From NCBI GenBank assembly GCA_022747635.1, contig JAKTNV010000164.1, positions 248,001-312,000 of the forward strand: 64,000 bases of DNA. Direction: 5' to 3'. Positions 1 to 12,615 of this stretch are shown piece by piece. Origin of the DNA: Hetaerina americana (taxonomy: Eukaryota; Arthropoda; Insecta; Odonata; Calopterygidae). The notes beneath the pieces were generated by a model. The model made no database searches. It saw only the letters and a list, made by a program, of their open reading frames with translations, and had not been told where the DNA came from. Every line of letters starts with the position of its first letter. The stretch's first letter is position 1. The position numbers and the translations under genes were made by a program.

Positions 1-250
1 CATTTCATGATGTATCCGGGCTTCGTGAGGTAATATAATAAATAAATGAATGAATAAATTTACCATACATGGGAAGGAGTGTAAAAAATACATAAAATAT
101 GTAATTATATTTAAGAATGCGACCCATTGCCTATTAGTGTGAACGCCTGGGCTATCTTTGCAGCAATGCAAGTTAATTTCTTGTAGTTTCACATTGGTTC
201 TTTTTCTTCTTAGTTTCCAAATTTCCGCGTGCTTTGATGGCACTTAAGGT
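1..250 (+). repeat. Left arm of a 2.9-kb fold-back repeat
   Basis: These bases reappear as the reverse complement at about 2690-2939, roughly 85% identical by eye with small indels. The shared outer end reads catttcatgatgtatc, and the inner end is the stretch around tttccgcgtgctttga. The match begins at the first base of the window, so the true outer end may lie further left. I see no transposase for it; it could be a fold-back element or two inverted copies of an unknown repeat. Confidence 0.85.
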
Positions 251-690
251 GTGGACGCATCGATGTTGCGGACGACCCATCATCAGCAACATCGATGCAC
301 CAACCCACAAGCTAGCGCAATATGTTTCACATGCTCTTCAACTCTTCGCCAGAAAAACTGACTTTTTTGCTAAAACTTCCATGGATTTCATTCACATTAT
401 TCAGAATGCTGAATTCCAAATAGTCAACATGCTGGTGACCTTTGATGTCATCTCCTTGTTCATAAATACGCCCATTGATGACTCCATGCTACTCATCAAA
501 AACCTCACCTCACAGGGATTAGCTAAGGATTAACCTGGACCTCGCAAATTCTGCCTCAGGAACTCAAACTTCCTTTGGAATGATAAGCACATTGAACATC
601 ATGAAAGTGCAGCCATGGGATCACCCCTCTATTCCGTACTAACCAACATTTTCATTGAGATCTCTCAGCTGAAGGAAATGGTCTTACCCA
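240..690 (+). pseudogene. Penelope-like reverse transcriptase fragment
   Basis: The frame holds GRPIISNIDAPTHKLAQY, then a stretch ending FDVISLFINTPID, both typical of the RT core of Penelope-like retroelements. After a stop near 531 the next frame carries AMGSPLYSVLTNIFIE, close to the family's AMGSPLSP motif. Only about 150 codons of RT remain, with stops and frameshifts; the DD box, thumb and GIY-YIG endonuclease are absent. It sits just inside the left arm of the fold-back. It cannot encode a working enzyme. Confidence 0.8.
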
Positions 691-984
691 AAGAAACCAA
701 CCCGTAGTAATAGTTGTTGTTTTTGGATGCATCAACCACTGTGTTTGTTTTTGCACCACTTTTTAAAACATTTAAAACCTCAATCCAATTTTGATAAATA
801 CATTAATGTATAAAAAACATATAAATAGTTAAAAACAAAATTATTTAAAAAAAAGAAACGGATATTCAATTTGTCCATTCAGGTCAGTTTCCTTTAAAAA
901 CCTGGAAACCTTACTTAAAAAGTTGGGGTCCTCCCCTTAACTATTGCTTAAATTACCTCTTATTTTAAAAAAGGTATCTGGCCT

Positions 985-1390
985 TTTATAATTTATTCCC
1001 CGACGTCCACCAGAAAAAGCAATGCTGGGTCGGTTTTGAGATTGACCAGGGCTTCCTTTGCTGCTTTGCCAGCTTTTTCAATGCCTGGTATTCCCACATG
1101 ACCAGCAGTCCATATGGAGGATACCTTCTTCCCCTTTATCTGAAGGGACCACGGGGTATAATAGATCTCCTGAACCATCAGGTGCATTGATGACAAGACC
1201 GATATGGATTATAGGGAGCTCAATGAGTGCGAACAGATGAAAGAAGAGCCATTACATTCTCTTAAGTCTTTTAGGGCCCTCTTGATAGCTGACAGTTTGG
1301 CTGTGAATATTCCTGCAAAACATGGTCAGTTATTCCCTCTGGACTACATTGTAGTGAGAGACCACCACGTGGACACATGCGGATTCTAAC
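985..1390 (-). pseudogene. I-type LINE RNase H domain fragment
   Basis: On the minus strand the translation gives a run like FTAKLSAIKRALKDL and then WTAGHVGIPGIEKAGKAAKE, matching the C-terminal RNase H of I/Jockey-group LINEs (W-PGHVGIPGNE-AD-AAK-A). The acidic residue expected after the asparagine (NEKAD) is changed to EKAG, and frameshifts break it, so it is dead. A close relative lies on the plus strand at 41,425-41,940. The rest of the LINE is missing on both sides. Confidence 0.75.
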
Positions 1391-2689
1391 TTTGGTCCTC
1401 TCCTTTTACTAAGGGTCATTGGCCCTTTCAATAAAGGATCATGGGCATTAATATAAATGCCAGAGGCAGCTGATGGACAGGGGCTTCTAGAGTAAATGAG
1501 CTACCGGGCACCCACCAGCAGATAGATGTTACATCACGTTATCCTGGTAGTACTATTAATGGTTTATAGGGTACATCAAGGGCTAAGGTCATTTTGCACC
1601 ACTGACAAGATGACAAAAATCTCAAATCTATTTTATTTAGGAATTAATAAATAGGAATAAATTTACAAATAAATGTGGGGTGGAAGGGCGAGAGGGGGAG
1701 GGGGGGAGAGAGACCATAAAAGCAGTAATCAACCCGAAGTTCGGTGTGCTAGTCGTGTGGAATTCGCACATGAACTGCACAGTTTGGAATCAGTGCTAAA
1801 TGTATAGTTCAGGCAATGTTGGAATTCCTGGAGAAGGAATGAACATTTTTAGAACAGTAGAGAATATCTGATATCACATCATTGAGCAAAGCATTTAAAA
1901 TATTTACATTACTCAATTTGGTTTTGTTTTTTCTGTCGAATATCATGTGTATCAATGTGGGTCAATTGCGACATGAGTACAACGTTTTTTATTGTGTTGT
2001 GACCACCTATTCAGCGTTGTAGAACATCTAATTTCGTTCTCAATAGCATGACAGTATGCTAATTGACACGTAGACATGTGCCGTATTCGTAATAAATCCT
2101 ATGTATAAGGGTGTATAAATAGTTCTAGAATATTTGAGTAATAAATCTTTACTGAATGTATCCTGAGAGAATTGCATTGTTTGCATCTGTAATGTTTTCG
2201 TGAAACGTATCATTTTTGCGCGTTAAAACTGTTGTTATATTGAAACAAGTGAATAACGGAAATAAGACGTGCGTGTGTGTTTCTAGCCTAATACTAATGA
2301 AGAACGACAGAGATTTCCGCGTAATTGTGCCAAAAGCATGCGTTTTGATATGTTCGTCTTTTGATTTGTTTATGTCATGTAGACCGATGTTTAACGAATC
2401 TCTTAGTTTCAAAACTAAGGGTAAATATAGCTTCGTGAAGCTGTTGAATTCCTTAATGTTAAACTCCCGTCATCAACTTGTCTCTTCGGTAATATTCTTG
2501 GGTATTTATCAATGTACTTACCCGAAAAAGTACTTAATTAGTACTTGTAGTATTCACTTTTCAGGTTTAAGCTAAGATTCCGTTCTCTCTTCGTTATTTA
2601 TCCAGTCGCCCCATTTACTACTGTGATTATTCGGATGGCGGTAAACTGTCCCCATATAATTGTTATTATTATCCGTTCTGCGGTGATCC
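1391..2689. other. Unassigned interior of the fold-back
   Basis: This spacer is AT-rich with a short GA-rich patch at about 1684-1711. The longest open stretches (about 90-120 codons near 2150-2575, overlapping on opposite strands) show no recognisable motif or codon bias, and I do not regard them as genes. Several AATAAA-like words occur but without any linked coding region. Confidence 0.5.
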
Positions 2690-2939
2690 AAGTGTAATCA
2701 AAGCACGCGGAAATTTGGAAACAAAGAAGAAATCGAGCGAGAATGAAGCTACGAGGTATTAACTTGCATTGCTGGAAAGATAGCCCAGGCGTGTACACTA
2801 ATAGGCAATGGTTCGCATTCTTAAATATAATTACATATTTTACGTATTTTATACACTCCTTCTCATGTATGGTTATTTATTCATTCACTTATTTATTAAA
2901 TTATATTACCAAAACGAAGCCCAGATACATCATGAAATG
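2690..2939 (-). repeat. Right arm of the 2.9-kb fold-back repeat
   Basis: Inverted partner of 1-250. The arm ends in gatacatcatgaaatg. No obvious target-site duplication can be checked, because the other end coincides with the window edge. Confidence 0.85.
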
Positions 2940-4461
2940 ATTTTCTGGCTTGCAAGAAAGAAAAACATCTTCGATTGCCATTTTATATATGTGTGGAGAA
3001 AGGAAAGTCAAACGTTTGTATGTCTCCGCACATGTCCAATAATTTGATTTTCATTTTCAGTATTTGATCTTTATACCTAATAAACGAAAATATAGCATCC
3101 ATAGCACATCTGCGATTGCCAGCATATATTTGTGGAGAAAGGAAAGTACCTTTGCTCTAAATCGCACCTTTGCATCTTTGTGCATTGTGTCCATAATGGA
3201 CACTTATTTCATTCACTCCAAACTCTTTTCTTTCCGTTTTCTGGCTTACTTAACAATCTGCCCATCAATCACAGTCTTCAATATTCTCAAGATAACTCAA
3301 AAGCAATGGACAATAATCGTCCCATGTTGCGAATATAAATTCATTAATGCCGTTGGCTCAACTTTAGAATTGTTGAAACTTAAATTTTCACATTGAGTAA
3401 AAACGGAATAAAAATCAGGTGCATTAAAACTTCTTGAATTAACTCTTAAGTCTCATGTTTAGATTGTTTTGTTGGACGATTTTGACAAATGACTACTGCA
3501 TATCAATTCGTTTGTCGATGCTATTTCTGGGATGCCATAATGCCATGGCATCTGCAGCCAGACACTCAACTGGCATCAATGATACCTTTAAAGAAATAAC
3601 CTCCGATGTCATTTCACAGAGCCAAGGACAGTTTATGGCTAAAAATATTGCCCGATTTATAGTCAAGAAAAATTTTGATGCAGCACTATAATTTAGCTAT
3701 TCTGCTCTTCGGAATAATAAATCTGTCCACTGTAGGAACATCCCGAGTCTTGATCAAACAATACTGTCGTTCTGCCCCCTAATAGTTGTGGTAATTATGT
3801 GTTCTACAGCTTTACCTGAAATTAATGTCAATTAGATTGTCTTGTAATTGCTGCGTAATTTCCTGTGCCAACTAAATAAAGCGTTATGTTCCCAACTTCA
3901 CAATCTTTGTGTAACTAGGCTCCGCCAAATATTTGATTTCCCTGTGAGTTTGTGAAAGTGCAAGTTTCCCCTGTTCACATAGATATCAGAGTACTTGAAG
4001 TACAAATGCATGAAGTACAAATGATGGAATCCAAATAAGATCCGTTTTTTTTGTTATTTAAAGGAAGACAATTTCCATGGCTTTGCGGCGTCTACCTGAT
4101 TATCAAAAAAACACGTCAAGTAATTGTCACACATGAATTCTTGCTCCTATCTACGGTGTTGACGTACAAGTGGGGTTAGCAGTCGGCACCATGAAAGGAA
4201 ATGCGCATACAGACGACACCGGTTTTTCCCGGGAAAGCATATTTTGTCTGCCTTTAACAACGAGATTAGGAATTTTCCCTTTGTTCTTTCCTGAGGAGTT
4301 TTATGCAGGGGGTGGGTACCAAAGAGGACCTTTGGAGGAATCGGGAACCTTTGGGGATTCCTTTGTTTCCCTCCCCCAGCCGTACGTGCTTAAAAAGGAT
4401 AAAGAAAATCATTTCATTTCAAGGAAAGCTTTCATCCATTTTCTCCCCTCATCCAACTTTG
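2940..4461. other. Unassigned AT-rich sequence
   Basis: No protein family is recognisable here. A short direct duplication is visible: a segment containing tgtggagaaaggaaagt occurs at about 2991-3007 and again at about 3131-3147, preceded in both cases by gattgcca. The open stretches near 3064-3396 and 3455-3691 have low-complexity composition and no motif. Confidence 0.5.
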
Positions 4462-4844
4462 TAATCATCTCATCCTAGATCCATGGTTTCCTAGTCCTTT
4501 TAGCGTTAACGATTCCTATAGTGCCTTTTGCGGCTTACAATAACCCTTTCATGATAGTTTCACATTTTTCTTCGATAGTACTTAGCCTTTACTATCCTCC
4601 ATGATTTCCTCTACCGCCTGTTGTTACTCCTTCCTTTTCAAACCATTTACTGCTTCTACATTCCATTTTCTAACTTGCCGCCCCTGCCTTATCTTTTTGA
4701 AATGCGCGCTACATTTCATAACAACTAAATTGTGGTCACAGTCCACATCCGCCCCCGGGTAGCTGTGCGAATTAACACACTGTTCCTAAACCTTTGTCTT
4801 CCCAGGATATAATCTAGCTGATAACTTTCTGAGTCACCTGGCAT
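4462..4844 (-). pseudogene. RTE-like LINE fragment (endonuclease-RT linker)
   Basis: The DNA matches the region 51,195-51,590 of the longer RTE-like element in this window almost base for base (shared words such as ttttagcgttaacgattcc and aggatataatctagctgat), in the same minus orientation. It covers the end of the endonuclease domain and the linker before the RT. It stops abruptly at gagtcacctggcat, where a tandem repeat begins. Confidence 0.8.
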
Positions 4845-5850
4845 ACTTCCGCTTCTCAGAATACACTGGGAGAATGAAACGACTTAAAACTTGCGCATGC
4901 GTGTAGTGGAATAATGTTACTTCCACATGCCGAGACTAGGAGTGCTTCTGAAAGTCATTTTGTTCGTAGAACTAGGACACGTCTCCAAACTTCCGCTTCT
5001 CAAAATACCTTGGATGAATAAAACGATATCAGAACTGCGCATGCGTGTTGGAGGGTAATGTTACAAAGACAAAAAGTGCTTCTGAAGGACATTTTCTTTG
5101 TATTACGAGAACATGTCTCCATACTTCCCCTCCTCAAAATACACTAGTTGAATATAATTTACAACGACCTCAAACCTGGGCTGGCGTGTTTGGGCGAATG
5201 TTACTTTCTGGTGCCCAGACCAGAAGTTATTCTAACCGTCATGTTTTTGTAATACTACAACCAGTCTCCATACTTCTGCTTCTCAAAGAACACTAGATGA
5301 ACACTGCATAGACCTCAAATCTGGGCATGCGTAATGTGTGGGAATGTTACTTCCACGATTGAAGACCAAGAGTGCATTTACAGGTCATTCATTTTCCAGA
5401 ATTAGAACACGTCTCCATACTTCCGCTTCTCAAAACCATCTGGAAGTATGCAACGACCTCAACCCTGGGCATGCGTGTTGGAGGGGAATGTTAATTCCAT
5501 ATGCCAAGACTAAAAGTGATTCTGAGGGGCATTTTGCTTGTAGTACTAGAACACATCTCCAAACTTCCGCTTCTCAAATTACGCCAAATGAACGCAACGC
5601 TCTCATACCTTCGCATGCCTCGGAATGTTACTTCCAAAAACCTAGAGACCAGGATTGCTTATGGAGGTCATTTGGTTTTTTTACACTAGAACATGTCTCC
5701 ATACTTCATCCGCTTCTCGAAATACCCTGTATGAATAGTTTAACGACCTCAAACCTTAGCATGCCTGTTGAGAGGTAATGCAGCTTCCACATGTCTACTG
5801 ACCAGGAGTGCTTCTAGAGGTAATTTTGTTTGCATAGTCTACAAGCACGT
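4845..5850 (+). repeat. Tandem repeat, about 7 units of about 143 bp
   Basis: Successive units begin with acttccgcttctca-like words at 4845, 4989, 5123, 5272, 5419, 5563 and 5703, giving periods of 134-149 bp. Each unit also holds a GCATGCGTGTTGG word, a gttacttccacatgcc word and a word like gtactagaacacgtctcc. The units are about 75-85% identical by eye. Open frames crossing it follow the repeat and are not genes. Confidence 0.9.
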
Positions 5851-7345
<1,495 letters not shown>

Positions 7346-7361
7346 CCACGCGACATTATTC

Positions 7362-7378
7362 TGGTGTCAGGTGTAGGG
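7362..7378 (+). other. Primer-binding-like site of Gypsy A
   Basis: TGGTGTCAGGTGTAGGG follows 6 bases after the LTR tip gcgaca. The same TGGTGTCAGGTG core sits just after the LTR ends of Gypsy D (17,029 and 58,500) and Gypsy E (38,789). This placement is that of a tRNA primer-binding site; I do not assign the tRNA species. Confidence 0.7.
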
Positions 7379-7609
7379 TCGCACAGAAATTTTGAGTCTC
7401 GAACCCGTAATCTAAAACTTAATCCCCCAAGTGGCTCATTAACATTCCAAGATAATTTTTCAATTCCTCATCAAAATACTGGAATCTTATCCACTGATAA
7501 TTTTGTTTTTTCCCTTTTGTGTATGTAGTTTGAACTTATTGCTCTGGCTAATCTAGTGTAACCTGCATTCATTTTCATATTTCTGTTTCGCGTGCTACTG
7601 TTTACCGTC

Positions 7610-8461
7610 ATGGCTATGCCTAGTTATTCCTCGCTAAACCATTTCTCTCCCCATTTTGAGTCGACTTCACTAAGGGGTTCCACTACCCAAAATGATTTCG
7701 ATCCTACTGTGCACTCAATTGAGCCTGCCACCGAAGCCTCTCCTATAGGGAATAATCCATTCACAAGCAACACATTGGGGAACCATGTCTATTTCATTCT
7801 GAATTTTAGCGGTGACGATGATGTGACGGTCGAAAAATTTTTAGAATGCTTAAAAATCACGAGGATCCTTAGCTCTTGGAATGAAACTTACACTCTTTGC
7901 GTAAACCGTTTACACCTGCATGGGCCGGCGGCAGAATATGCTTTGGCCAATCCTCACATTCTAGAGTGTCTGAAAAGTTTTTCCAGAAACCCACGTAATA
8001 AGTTCTTAGCTCGCGTTTCCCTCCTCTCCCTAGAACGGATGTTTTCAAATTGCGTTCAACTACTGGCTTCAGCAAAAGTTAATAAAGTGCAGAACTCAAG
8101 AAGCGCTCGCTTTTTGCCCCAAAATAACTCTGCCGGTAGTAAACCCGCCTCGTACGAAGCTCCTATGCGCCCGAATGCTAAAGCTAAAACCTCAAATACC
8201 GGATACGCTGCAAAATGCTTTTCCTGTGGGTGCGCGGGCCACATAGCTCGCGATTGTCGCTCTAAAACTCGAGCTTGTTTTAACTGCGGAGCAAGGAGAC
8301 ATATTTCCCGAGACTGTCCCCCGCTATGCATCGGGATATGTAAGGAAGTTTGCCACCTTCCAATTAAGTGTCCAGAGCGCTCAAACCGAATGGCCTCGGG
8401 AAACGGGATGACCCCGACCAGCGGGTTGGGGAAGACCTCATCCTATCCATCACTCCAGTGA
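7610..8461 (+). CDS. gag: Gag polyprotein of Gypsy A
   Basis: An open frame of about 284 codons. I chose the ATG at 7610 (MAMPSYSS) over an upstream one at 7592. The N-terminal half resembles the Gypsy E gag (F-GDDDVTVEKFLE against F-GDGDVSIEDFLN). The C-terminus carries CFSCGCAGHIARDC and CFNCGARRHISRDC, two C-x2-C-x4-H-x4-C zinc knuckles for nucleic-acid binding, and a third damaged one (CIGICKEVCHLPIKC). Compared with E, about 90 residues before the knuckles are missing, so it is open but internally deleted. The protease follows in the -1 frame. Confidence 0.8.
   Translation: MAMPSYSSLNHFSPHFESTSLRGSTTQNDFDPTVHSIEPATEASPIGNNPFTSNTLGNHVYFILNFSGDDDVTVEKFLECLKITRILSSWNETYTLCVNRLHLHGPAAEYALANPHILECLKSFSRNPRNKFLARVSLLSLERMFSNCVQLLASAKVNKVQNSRSARFLPQNNSAGSKPASYEAPMRPNAKAKTSNTGYAAKCFSCGCAGHIARDCRSKTRACFNCGARRHISRDCPPLCIGICKEVCHLPIKCPERSNRMASGNGMTPTSGLGKTSSYPSLQ
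8398..8431 (+). promoter_or_regulatory. Predicted -1 ribosomal frameshift signal (Gypsy A)
   Basis: GGGAAAC (8398-8404) lies in the G-GGA-AAC phase of gag. After a 7-nt spacer comes CCCCGACC-AGCG-GGTTGGGG (8412-8431), an 8-bp stem with a 4-nt loop including G-U pairs. Slipping -1 here leads directly into the protease frame (GKRDDPD). Gypsy B, D and E have the same layout. Confidence 0.8.
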
Positions 8462-8985
8462 AAGGAATGACGATTAGCGTGCAGATTATAGGAAAATTAC
8501 GTCATTTCCTTGTAGACACAGGCGCGGCGGTCACGATACTTCACGAAAGATGTTCCTTTTTGATACATTAGGAATAGCCCCGTACGACCGCGCGTGAGTG
8601 AGAAGCGCCTCAGGCCATTCATTGATGACAAGCCGGTCAGAGTCGCGTACCTTTCTGTATAGACAATCGTGTTTACCCTCATGATGCTTTAGTAATAAAT
8701 CTAGGGGACACACTCAATGAAGGCATATTTGGCTTGGATTTTATGAAAAAGTATCGTAGCTAGATTTATTTTGAGAACAAGACCATTAAATTTGAACCTG
8801 ACCACATGATGTCTTTAGAATCTGTATGCAGTAAAGGTGAGGAAGTAGATTTCATTTCGTGCGAGAATCCCCCATTAGGACCCTGCGAAGAGGCCGACAC
8901 GGTGCAACACTGTTTCATAAACTGAATGACTTCGTGGAGAATAGCGATGGGACGGGTTCAAGGAGTTCCAATTAGTCCGGCTACT
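8399..8985 (+). pseudogene. Protease and following linker of Gypsy A
   Basis: In the -1 frame relative to gag the translation runs through VGEDLILSITP and HFLVDTGAAVTIL, an aspartic protease with the catalytic DTGA intact. A stop occurs near 8569, soon after. Later fragments such as GLDFMKKY and the acidic linker around 8800-8930 are recognisable across frames and correspond to the region between protease and RT in Gypsy E. The reading frame is broken several times. Confidence 0.75.
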
Positions 8986-9887
8986 TTTACGATGAGGAAA
9001 ATGTGCTATAGAAAGTTGACCCTTCGGAGATTCGCCCAATTTTTATAATATGTGCACCCAAAAATATGCGGAAATTCATTATGACTCGTTGCCACGATAA
9101 TCCCCTATCAGGAATCATCGCGGAATCGAGAAAATGGTGGAAATCGTCCAGCGACACTTCAACTGGAAAGGCTGCTATTCGGACACCCTCCAGTACGTTC
9201 AGCATTGCATCGAATGCCAAAAGAGCAAATTACGCGTGAATAATATTCCATTACAGCCACTGGTTGAAGCCGCCTACCCAATTGAGTAATTAGTTTTGGA
9301 TATTGTTGGACCACTACCCCTATCCCTCCGAGTTAACCGTTATCATTTAACTCGCCAAGATTATTTCACAACATATCATGAAACCTTTGCGATTCCAGAT
9401 CAATCGGCCAAAACATTACCAGGATTTTTTTTTTCGAGCACATAATTTGCCGTCACGGTGTGCTTAAATATTTACTGGCAGACTGAGGTGCAAACTTCAC
9501 TTCGGAACTAATGAAAAACGTTTGCAGGGAACTGAAAATAAAATCTATCTTCACTTCTCTCCATATAACCCTCCTCAAATGGTCATCTAGGGCCTGCACA
9601 CTATTCCTTTGCTTCCGTGACTTCCCATTATGCAGCCCAAGACCACTCTGATTGGGACGAACAACTGGGCTTCGAATTGCTCACTTATCGAAACAGCAAG
9701 CACCAAGCAAGCACCAAGCGGTCAAGCACGGAAGTTAGTTTCCCGTTGGAGAGGACCCTCCAAAACAGTTAAATTTAGAAGCCCGGTTACCGCAGACATA
9801 GAGGACCTGAAACACGAAAGACGTCTCCTAGCTCATATGCGTAACCTTTTACCCTCACCGCCAGATAATCCCTTACCCCTGTTTTAA
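8986..9887 (+). pseudogene. Integrase remnant of Gypsy A
   Basis: Frameshifted pieces encode the zinc-binding region (RCHDNPLSG, the QRHFNWKG segment and C-ECQKSK), the start of the catalytic core (ILLDHYPYP-type remnant of LDIVGPLP) and the C-terminal GPF/Y-like segment (VSRWRGPSKTVK). Numerous stops and frameshifts are present, so no protein is made. The preceding RT and RNase H are absent. Copy B retains the same pieces in a better state. Confidence 0.7.
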
Positions 9888-9896
9888 GGTGACGGC

Positions 9897-10275
9897 ATGG
9901 CACCACAAGACGCCGAGCAACCTCCAGCATATCCCTCTCCAAAAGAACCCGCTCGTGTCTCCTTATCACCATCCAAGTTCGAAGGCCTTGAAGATTATAT
10001 TGCAACTCCAAGTCCTCCTTCCAATCCCTCTTTCCTCTATAATCTCCGACCGTTACCTAGTAGAGAACTTTCCTCAAATCCTAAAATCCATTCTTAACCA
10101 GCAGACGGATTGAGACTGCCTGGAGCAATGGTACCCCAGAGGAGGAAATTAGTTGCCATTTTTGGAAGTTATGTGTCCGACTTGCAAGTGCGAGGACTCT
10201 CAGAGGCGGAGATGCAGTTTGGACGCCGATGCAGAATGGAGTATCCCATTCACCTCCGAGTATGCGCCCATCCCT
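9897..10275 (+). pseudogene. Integrase tail and start of accessory ORF (Gypsy A)
   Basis: A proline-rich tail (APQDAEQPPAYPSPKEP) ends near 10,097. A second frame from 10,153 starts MPFLEVMCPTCKCED and is cut at 10,275, where copy B continues for another 160 codons. From this point A and B diverge until a shared segment at 10,277-10,333, so A has a further deletion of roughly 0.8 kb. Confidence 0.6.
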
Positions 10276-10632
10276 CGAGCAGGACCCCCCCCAGTTCGTC
10301 AGCCCACTTGCCAAGGTGCGCTGGGAGTAAAACTCCTCCTCAATCCACTCAAGAGACTAACCAACCACCTATACTACCAAATATACAAAGTATACCAAAC
10401 CCAAAGTCCTACAATCAAGCGCTCTGCTCCTTCCGATTAGCCCTACCAAACGATCTCCACCAAACGAAAGCCCAGAAACCAATCTGTCCAGCAATTCTGT
10501 CGAATTTCCACATGTAACCGCTTCACCTGCCTCTTCCCCTGCCCCTAGGATGACCAAAATGAGGAAACCCCATGTGAAGATGCAGACACTGAAGCTCAGC
10601 CCACTCCACCTCCTAAACCCCATATCCCTCCC

Positions 10633-11340
10633 ATTTTTCTCTGCGACATAACCAACTGGCAAATTAAATACAATGAAATCCGGCAAGCCTGCACAATTCC
10701 TCCTGTGGCAAATCTCTTTCGCAATGAGATTCAAGTTCAATGCCAAACCATCTCCGACTTCAGAGCTGTCACTAAAAAACTCACCTCCATTAACTACGCA
10801 TACTATACAGGTACGTACCAACTTCAATCAAACAAAAAGCCTATTTTTTGTCCTTCGGGGAATACCCACAAATATCCTAAAAGAAGACATTGGAGAAGCT
10901 CTGGCGGACATTGGCTTCTCTGCGGAGAATACCTCACCACTGCGTTCGACCCGACCAAACTGTTTTCAGAGAGCAGAAAGGGCGCCAACCCTAATGCCGA
11001 GCTCCCACGAATCGTCCCCATCCATCTCCTGCCCTACCAAGTCCGACTCCAGGTCTCCTCCTGCTCTAAAGAATTTCTAGAGCTAAATTTGGTTCCCAAC
11101 CTTAAGACTTCGGTGGAACCATACAGACCTCCACCTGAACCTCCACAGTGCCTAAGTTGCCAATTTAATGGGCAAACCTACAAGACGTGCGGCCTCCCAC
11201 CTCAATGCACCGAATGTGCTGGCATTCACCATTATAGAGAATGCCAGAAACACAAAACCTCCCCAGCCAAATGCATGAACTGTGGTGGTCCACACACAGC
11301 CAATTACAGAGGATGCATTGTTCACTGTGAACTTGTCTTC
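10633..11340 (+). pseudogene. ORF1 (gag-like) of LINE1
   Basis: Across two frames the text matches LINE3 ORF1: ITNWQIKYNEIRQAC, then FVLRGIPTNILKEDIGEAL (the domain that precedes the knuckles in Jockey ORF1), then three zinc-knuckle repeats. The first knuckle has Q where H is expected (CLSCQFNGQTYKTC). The others read C-EC-GIHHYREC and CMNCGGPHTANYRGC. A frameshift lies near 10,850. The role would be RNA binding and RNP assembly. Confidence 0.8.
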
Positions 11341-12615
11341 AAACTGTGCAACACTAGAGAAGCCCTAAAACTACTTGGAGAAAAAACTTGGCATGAGAAA
11401 ATAAGTTCACTCTCACATAAGGAAAATTCGGTATGGACCCTTGCCCGCTAACTTCGAAGGAAAAAGGTACCCACCCAGCCAATACCACATAATGGGAGAG
11501 CACTATACCATGACAGCGACAAAGCAAATACCTCTGCCGACTCCCTCGATTGCATTTTAAAAAAAAATAATACATCCTTGTTGGATTCAGAAGCATTGAA
11601 CAGCGTCTCTGGCCTGTCACTTTGCCCATTCCACATATTCCTGGAAATTACTCCTCAAGAACTTTACTCCATTATGTCCCACTCAAAAACCAAGTCATCA
11701 CCGGGACCCGATCAAATCTCCTACCTTCACCTTAAAAACCTTCCTAAATCTTTTATCAAACAACCACCAAATCCCCTCCTTTCTTTTAACCTCCCTCTCT
11801 TTGTAGCCCTTAACAATGCCTAATACTACCCGGTCCATATCCGCAGGCTTTCCTCAAGGATCAATTTTGTCACCCGTCCTATTCAACCTTTACATTAACG
11901 ACCTCCCCTCCGACCTTAAAGCTACCTCCATGCGGATGACTAAGCTAGAGCGTAACTTCCTTTGTCCAAAATCATGCCGCGAAAAATGTTTAAGAACACC
12001 TTAAGAGCATAGCAGAGTGGATGACCAATTGGAAACTAACCATAAACACCACAAAATGTGTAAACGTAAACTACGCCAGAAAATGGAAGAATCCTCACAT
12101 CACTGCTATCCACTATGGTAGGGAAATATTCCCTCAGGCATCATCGGCTAAATTTCTTGGTGTACAAATGGACATTAAACTCACTTGGCAAGCACACACT
12201 CAATATGCACTCAACAAGGCCAATTCAGCCGCTTTCTTATCCTATCCCCTCATAAAACGCACCGGTCCCCTCCGTCTTCTCACCAAGGTACTGTTATTTA
12301 AATCTCTGATACCACCTATCTGAAGGCTACCCAGCCTGGGGTTCAATAGCCGCAACCAAATTGAAGAAAATGACACGCTTCCAAAATAATACTCTACGAA
12401 CCCTTGCTAATGACGCCTGGTTTGTAAGAAACTCAGATATTCACACGGATCTAAAAATACCGGACCTTCCAACATATCTTAGCAACCTAGGCACGTCATT
12501 TCAACAAGCAATAGGAAATACTGGTAACCCATTATTAGAACCTTTATGGGATTATCCTGATAATCCCCATTTCAGATACAATTGTGCTAAAGCAAGCATA
12601 AATGGGCAGTCATAA
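11341..12615 (+). pseudogene. Reverse transcriptase remnants of LINE1 ORF2
   Basis: Fragments in register with LINE3 ORF2 include SLSHKENSVWTLAR, KTKSSPGPDQISYLHLKNL, FPQGSILSPVLFNLYINDL and, after a gap, ANSAAFLSYPLIKRTGPLRLL. The YADD catalytic box and part of the palm are deleted near 11,940, and stops interrupt the rest. ORF1 is fused to this stretch by a deletion of more than 1 kb that removed the apurinic-type endonuclease. Confidence 0.8.

Larger units (their letters stand above)
7348..10332 (+). mobile_element. Gypsy copy A, internally deleted LTR retrotransposon
   Basis: The order is LTR tip (acgcgaca, 7348-7355), primer-binding-like site, gag, protease, integrase remnant and accessory-ORF start. 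Reverse transcriptase and RNase H are missing: the text passes from the protease linker straight to the integrase zinc-binding region near 8970. Copy B at 22,092-25,042 is an inverted relative with the same internal deletion. No complete LTR is present on either side. The right edge meets LINE1 near 10,333. Confidence 0.85.

Noticed and set aside
2149..2575. Overlapping open frames of 87 and 119 codons on opposite strands
   Set aside because: No motif, no codon bias, no repeat of the frame elsewhere; they lie in AT-rich spacer.
4880..5800. Open frames of 83 and 146 codons in the tandem repeat
   Set aside because: They track the 143-bp repeat period and break with unit length changes.
4845..5850. 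CRISPR-like array
   Set aside because: Units are about 143 bp, diverged, without short identical repeats separated by unique spacers, in a eukaryotic TE context.
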